Assembly: GCF_005239225.2 (NCBI RefSeq)
Contig: NC_133294.1
Location: 62,001 to 126,000, forward strand
Reading direction: 5' to 3'
From: Populus alba
Lineage: Eukaryota > Streptophyta > Magnoliopsida > Malpighiales > Salicaceae
Length of the DNA stretch: 64,000 nt
Under the pieces are notes generated by a model. It was given only the letters and a program-made list of their open reading frames with translations. It had not been told where the DNA came from and did no database searches. The position numbers were made by a program, and so were the translations under genes. Shown piece by piece: positions 59,641-64,000 of the stretch (within the stretch, counting starts at the first letter, position 1; each line of letters begins with the position of its first letter).

Positions 59641-62600
59641 CTATTGAGCATGTATGCTTCTGCTACTTGTTCTACACCAGAATTTCTTCCGTAAAAGGCG
59701 AAACGCTTTGACTCGGTGAGTTTCGCGGCATTCCGACTTCCATGCCCCGGTTGGCGAAATTCAGTTGCCTTTGAATTTCGGGTGATCCCTCTTGAGCATG
59801 TCTGCTTCTACTACTTGTTCTCCAACAGACTTTCTTCCGCAAATGGCGAAACGCTTTGACTCGATGAGTTTCAAGGCATTCCGACGTCGATGCCCTTGTT
59901 TGCCGAAATTCAGTTAGCCTTGAATTTCGGGTGATCCCTTCTGAGCATGTCTGCTTCTAGCTACTTTGTTCCTACAAACAGACTTTCTTCCGCAAATGGC
60001 TAAACGCTTTGACTCGGTGAGTTTCGCGACATTCCGACTTCGATGCCCCGGTTGCCGAAATTCAGTTGCCTTTGAATTTCGGGTGATCCCTCTTGAGCAT
60101 GTATGCTTCTGCTACTTGTTCTACATCAGACTTTCTTCTGCAAACGACGAAACACTTTGACTCGGTGAGTTTCGCGGCATTCCAACTTCGATGCCCCGGT
60201 TGGCGAAATTCAGTTGCCTTTGAATTTCGGGTGATCCCTCTTGAACATGTATGCTTCTGCTACTTGTTCTGCACCAGAATTTCTTCCACAAATGGCGAAA
60301 CGCTTTGACTCGATGAGTTTCAAGGCATTCCGACGTCGATGCCCTTGTTGCCGAAATTCAGTTGCCTGTGAATTTCGGGAGATCCCTCTTGAGCATGTAT
60401 GCTTCTGCTACTTGTTCTACATCAGACTTTCTTCCCCAAACAGCGAAACGCTTTGACTCGATGAGTTTCGCGGCATTTCGACATCCATGCCCCGGTTGTC
60501 GAAATTCAGTTGCCTTTCAGTTTTGGGTGATCCCTCTTGAGCATGTCTGCTTATGCTACTTGTTCTACACCAGAATTTCTTCCGAAAACGGGAAAACGCT
60601 TTGACTCGGTGAGTTTCGCGGCATTCCGACTTCGATGCCCGGTTGCCGAAATTCGGACATCCATGCCTCGGTTGCCGAAATTCAGTTGCCTTTCAATTTC
60701 AGGTGATCCCTCTTGAACATGTATGCTTCTGCTACTTGTTCTACACCAGAATTTCTTCCGCAAACAGCGAAACGCTTTGACTCGATGAGTTTCGCGGCAT
60801 TCCGACTTCGATGCCCCGGTTGCCGAAATTCAGTTGCCTTTGAATTTCGGGTGATCCCTCTTGAGCATGTATGCTTCTGCTACTTGTTCTACATCAAACT
60901 TTCTTCTGCAAAACGACGAAACTCTTTGACTCGGTGAGTTTCGCGGCATTCCGACTTCGATGCCCCGGTTGCCGAAATTCAGTTGCCTTTGAATTTCGGG
61001 AGATCCCTCTTGAGCATATATGCTTCTGCTACTTGTTCTACATCAAAATTTCTTCCCCAAATAGCGAAACGTTTGGACTCGGTGAGTTTCGCGGAATTCG
61101 GACATCCATGCCCCGGTTGCCGAAATTCAGTTGCCTTTGAATTTCGGGTGATCCCTCTTGAGCATGTCTGCTTCTGCTACTTGTTCTACAACAGACTTTC
61201 TTCCGCAAACGGCGAAACGCTTTGACTCGGTGCGTTTCCCGGCATTCCGACTTCGATGCCCCGGTTGCCCGAAATTCAGCTGCCTTTGAATTTCGGGTGA
61301 TCCCTCTTGAGCATGTATGCTTCTGCTACTTGTTCTACACCAGAATTTCTTCCGTAAAAGGCGAAACGCTTTGACTCGGTGAGTTTCGCGGCATTCCGAC
61401 TTCCATGCCCCGGTTTGGCGAAATCAGTTGCCTTTTGAATTTTCGCGGTGATCCCTCTTGAGCATGTCTGCTTCTACTACTTGTTCTACAACAGACTTTC
61501 TTCCGCAAATGGCTAAACGCTTTGACTCGGTGAGTTTCGCGACATTCCGACTTCGATGCCCTGGTTGCCGAAATTCAGTTGCCTTTGAATTTCGGGTGAT
61601 CCCTCTTGAGCATGTATGCTTCTGCTACTTGTTCTACATCAGACTTTCTTCTGCAAACGACGAAACCCTTTGACTCGGTGAGTTTCGCGGCATTCCAACT
61701 TCGATGCCCCGGTTGGCGAAATTCAGTTGCCTTTGAATTTCGGGTGATCCCTCTTGAGAATGTATGCTTCTGCTACTTGTTCTGCACCAGAATTTCTTCC
61801 ACAAATGGCGAAACGCTTTGACTCGATGAGTTTCAAGGCATTCCGACGTCGATGCCCTTGTTGCCGAAATTCAGTTGCCTGTGAATTTCGGGTGATCCCT
61901 CTTGAGCATGTCTGCTTCTACTACTTGTTCTACAGCAGACTTTCTTCCGCAAATGGCTAAACGCTTTGACTCGGTGAGTTTCGCGGCATTCCGACTTCGA
62001 TGCCCCGGTTGCCGAAATTCGGTTGCCTTTGAATTTCGGGTGATCCCTCTTGAGCATGTGTGCTTCTGCTACTTGTTCTACACCCGAATTTCTTCCACAA
62101 CCGGCGAAACGCTTTGACTCGGTGAGTTTCGCGGCATTCCGACTTCGATGCCCCGGTTGCCGAAATTCAGTTGCCTTTGAATTTCGGGTGGTCCCTCTTG
62201 AGCATGTATGCTTCTGCTACTTGTTACTATCATCAGAACTTTCTTCCCCAAACAGCGAAACGCTTTGACTCGGTGAGTTTTGCGGCATTCCGACTTCCAT
62301 GCCCCGGTTGGCGAAATTCAGTTGCCTTTCAATTTCGGGGGATCCCTCTTGAGCATGTATGCTTCTACTACTTGTTCTACACCAGGAATTTCTACCGCAA
62401 AAGGCAAAAGCTTTGACTCGATGAGTTTTTCGCCTGGCATTCCGACTTCCATGCCCCGGTTGCCGAAATTCAGTTGCCTTTGAATTTCAGGTGATCCCTC
62501 TTGAGCATGTATGCTTCTGCTACTTGTTCTACATCAGACTTTCTTCCCCAAACAGCGGAACGCTTTGACTCGTTGAGTTTCGCAGCATTCCAACATCCAT

Positions 62601-62880
62601 GCTCCGATTGCCGAAATTCAGTTGCCTTTGAATTTCGAGTGATCCCTCTTGAGCATGTCTGCTGTTGCTACTTTTTCTACAATAGAGTTTCTACCGCAAA
62701 CGGAGAAACGCTTTGACTCGGTGAGTTTCACGGCATTCCAACATCGATGCCGCGGTTGCCGAAATTCAGTTGCCTTTCAATTTCGGGTGATCCCTCTTGA
62801 GCATGTATGCTTCTGCTACTTGTTCTGCACCAGAATTTCTTCCGCAAACGGCGAAACGCTTTGACTCGGTGAGTTTCGCG
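59641..62880. repeat. Right-hand satellite with a ~1513-bp higher-order relation
   Basis: 60093 and 60241 match 61606 and 61754 at a constant 1513 bp. Upstream of these the offset is about 1665 bp because one extra monomer (59784-59932) is present in the first copy. Otherwise clean 148-bp periodicity. Confidence 0.82.
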
Positions 62881-63345
62881 GCATTCCGACTTCGATGCCC
62901 CCCATTGGTTGCCGAAATTCAGTTGCGTTTCAATTTTGCGGGTGAGTCCCTCTTTAACGATGTATGCTTCTACTAAACTTGTTCTACACCAGTATTTCTT
63001 CCCCAAAACGGCGAATCGCTTTGACTTAGTGAGTTTCCGCGCTTCTGCATTCCGACTCTTACGAATGCCGGCCGGTTGCCGAAATTCAGTTGCTTCTTTG
63101 AATTTCAGGTGATCCCTCTTGGAGCAATATGTATGCTTCTGCTACTTGTTTCTACACCCCTGTTGCGAGAATTTCTTGATCCGCAAAACGTTCTACATCA
63201 GCGAAACGCTTTGACTCGATGAGTTTCCGAAGGCAATTCCGACTTCGATGCCCTTTGTTCTCCGAAATTCAGTTGCCTTTGAATTTCGGGTGATCCCTCT
63301 TGAGCCGGGATCATTTTTTTTTTTGTCGCGGCATGCTTCTGCTAC
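62881..63345. repeat. Noisy satellite patch with a T11 run
   Basis: Monomers carry many insertions (GCCCCCCATTGG, GTGAGTCCCTCTTTAACG, CTACTAAACTTG). Eleven T lie at 63314-63324 inside a broken GATC region. Clean periodicity returns from about 63346. Confidence 0.75.
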
Positions 63346-64000
63346 TTGTTTCTACACCTTCTGCTAGAATTTCTTCCGCAAACGGCGAAACGCTTTGACT
63401 CGATGAGTTTCGCGGCATTCCGACTTCGATGCCCCGGTTGTCGAAATTCAGTTGCCTTTTGAATTTTCTGGAGATCTCTTGAGCATGTATGCTTCTGCTA
63501 CTTGTTCTACATCAGACTTTCTTCCCCAAACAGCGAAACGCTTTGACTCGATGAGTTTCGCGGCATTTCGACATCCATGCCCCGGTTGTCGAAATTCAGT
63601 TGCCTTTCAATTTTGGGTGATCCCTCTTGAGCATGTCTGCTTCTGCTACTTGTTCTACACCAGAATTTCTTCCAAGAACGGGAAAACGCTTTGACTCGGT
63701 GAGTTTCGCGGCATTCCGCCTTCGATGTCGCGGTTGCCGATATTCAGTTGCCTTTCAATTTCAGGTGATCCCTCTTGAGCATGTATGCTTCTGCTACTTG
63801 TTCTACACCAGAATTTCTTCCCCAAACAGCGAAACGCTTTGACTCGGTGAGTTTCGCGGCATTCCGACTTCGATGCTCCGGTTGCCGAAATTCAGTTGCC
63901 TTTCAATTTCGGGGTGGTCCTCTTTGAACATTGTATGCTTCTGCTACTTGTTCTACACCAGAATTTCTTCCACAAACGCCGAAATGCTTTGACTCGATGA
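63346..64000. repeat. Right end of window, satellite continues
   Basis: Four to five recognisable monomers of the right-hand subfamily. The array runs off the end of the window, so its boundary is not contained here. Confidence 0.85.

Larger units (their letters stand above)
1..64000. repeat. 148-bp tandem satellite array (whole window)
   Basis: The same unit recurs head to tail from the first to the last base, interrupted only by two N runs. A near-invariant GATCCCTC (or GGTCCCTC) lies about every 148 bp, for example at 32375, 32523 and 32671. Monomers differ by substitutions and small indels and are all in one orientation; I saw no inversion. With 63 kb of resolved sequence this is about 425 monomers. 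Centromeric or heterochromatic satellite is an inference from unit length, array size and higher-order structure; no kinetochore or chromatin evidence is visible in sequence. The reading strand is arbitrary. Confidence 0.97.

Noticed and set aside
1..64000. CRISPR array (direct repeats separated by spacers)
   Set aside because: The whole 148-bp unit is conserved with no unique spacers, the unit is far too long, and no cas genes are present.
1..64000. 5S rDNA or tRNA-derived tandem repeat
   Set aside because: No 5S internal control region and no A/B-box pair in correct spacing was recognised in the consensus monomer.
1..64000. Assignment to a named species or published satellite
   Set aside because: Unit lengths of 145-150 bp occur in many eukaryotes and I cannot match this sequence to a specific one without a database search.

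Overview
The window is essentially one thing: a head-to-tail satellite DNA array with a monomer of about 148 bp, filling all 64 kb except two runs of exactly 500 N (41110-41609 and 58284-58783). I estimate about 425 monomers, all in the same orientation. A clean monomer (for example 32523-32670) is 148 bp, 50% G+C and carries 12 CpG. No protein-coding gene, tRNA, rRNA, transposon, CRISPR array or regulatory element can be supported. The many open frames are by-products of the repeat. The period (close to nucleosomal DNA length), the array size, the higher-order structure and the lack of inserted elements fit a eukaryotic centromeric or heterochromatic satellite, plausibly from a plant or animal chromosome assembly. 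Neither the species nor the satellite name can be given from sequence alone.

Layout. 1-1836: noisy, indel-rich monomers. 1837-9544: mosaic of monomer variants. 9545-14223: three consecutive copies of an 11-monomer higher-order repeat (1628, 1543 and 1508 bp; the two shorter copies carry local deletions). 14224-20572: mosaic containing an 8-monomer unit repeated at 16148 and 17326 with a relative 10.3 kb upstream at 5856. 20573-26500: 10-monomer and 9-monomer higher-order repeats. 26500-28780: further variants. 28780-33546: monomers very close to one consensus. 33547-41109: zone marked by a recurrent 122-bp truncated monomer, often in 148+122 dimers. 41110-41609: gap. 41610-44820: damaged or scrambled repeat sequence. 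44821-58283: a different monomer subfamily set with its own higher-order markers. 58284-58783: gap. 58784-64000: more of the same right-hand subfamily, with noisy stretches at both ends.

Two themes stand out. First, the monomer contains four successive inverted repeats within about 109 bp, including a perfect 10-bp stem with an 8-nt loop, so each monomer could form hairpins or cruciforms. Subfamilies strengthen or weaken that stem. Second, indel noise concentrates next to the N gaps. A 770-bp stretch at 60529-61298 has a relative at 58826-59635 that is 40 bp longer through scattered insertions, which points to unpolished long-read sequence and possible false duplication. Much of the apparent divergence on the right side should therefore be treated as assembly quality until checked.
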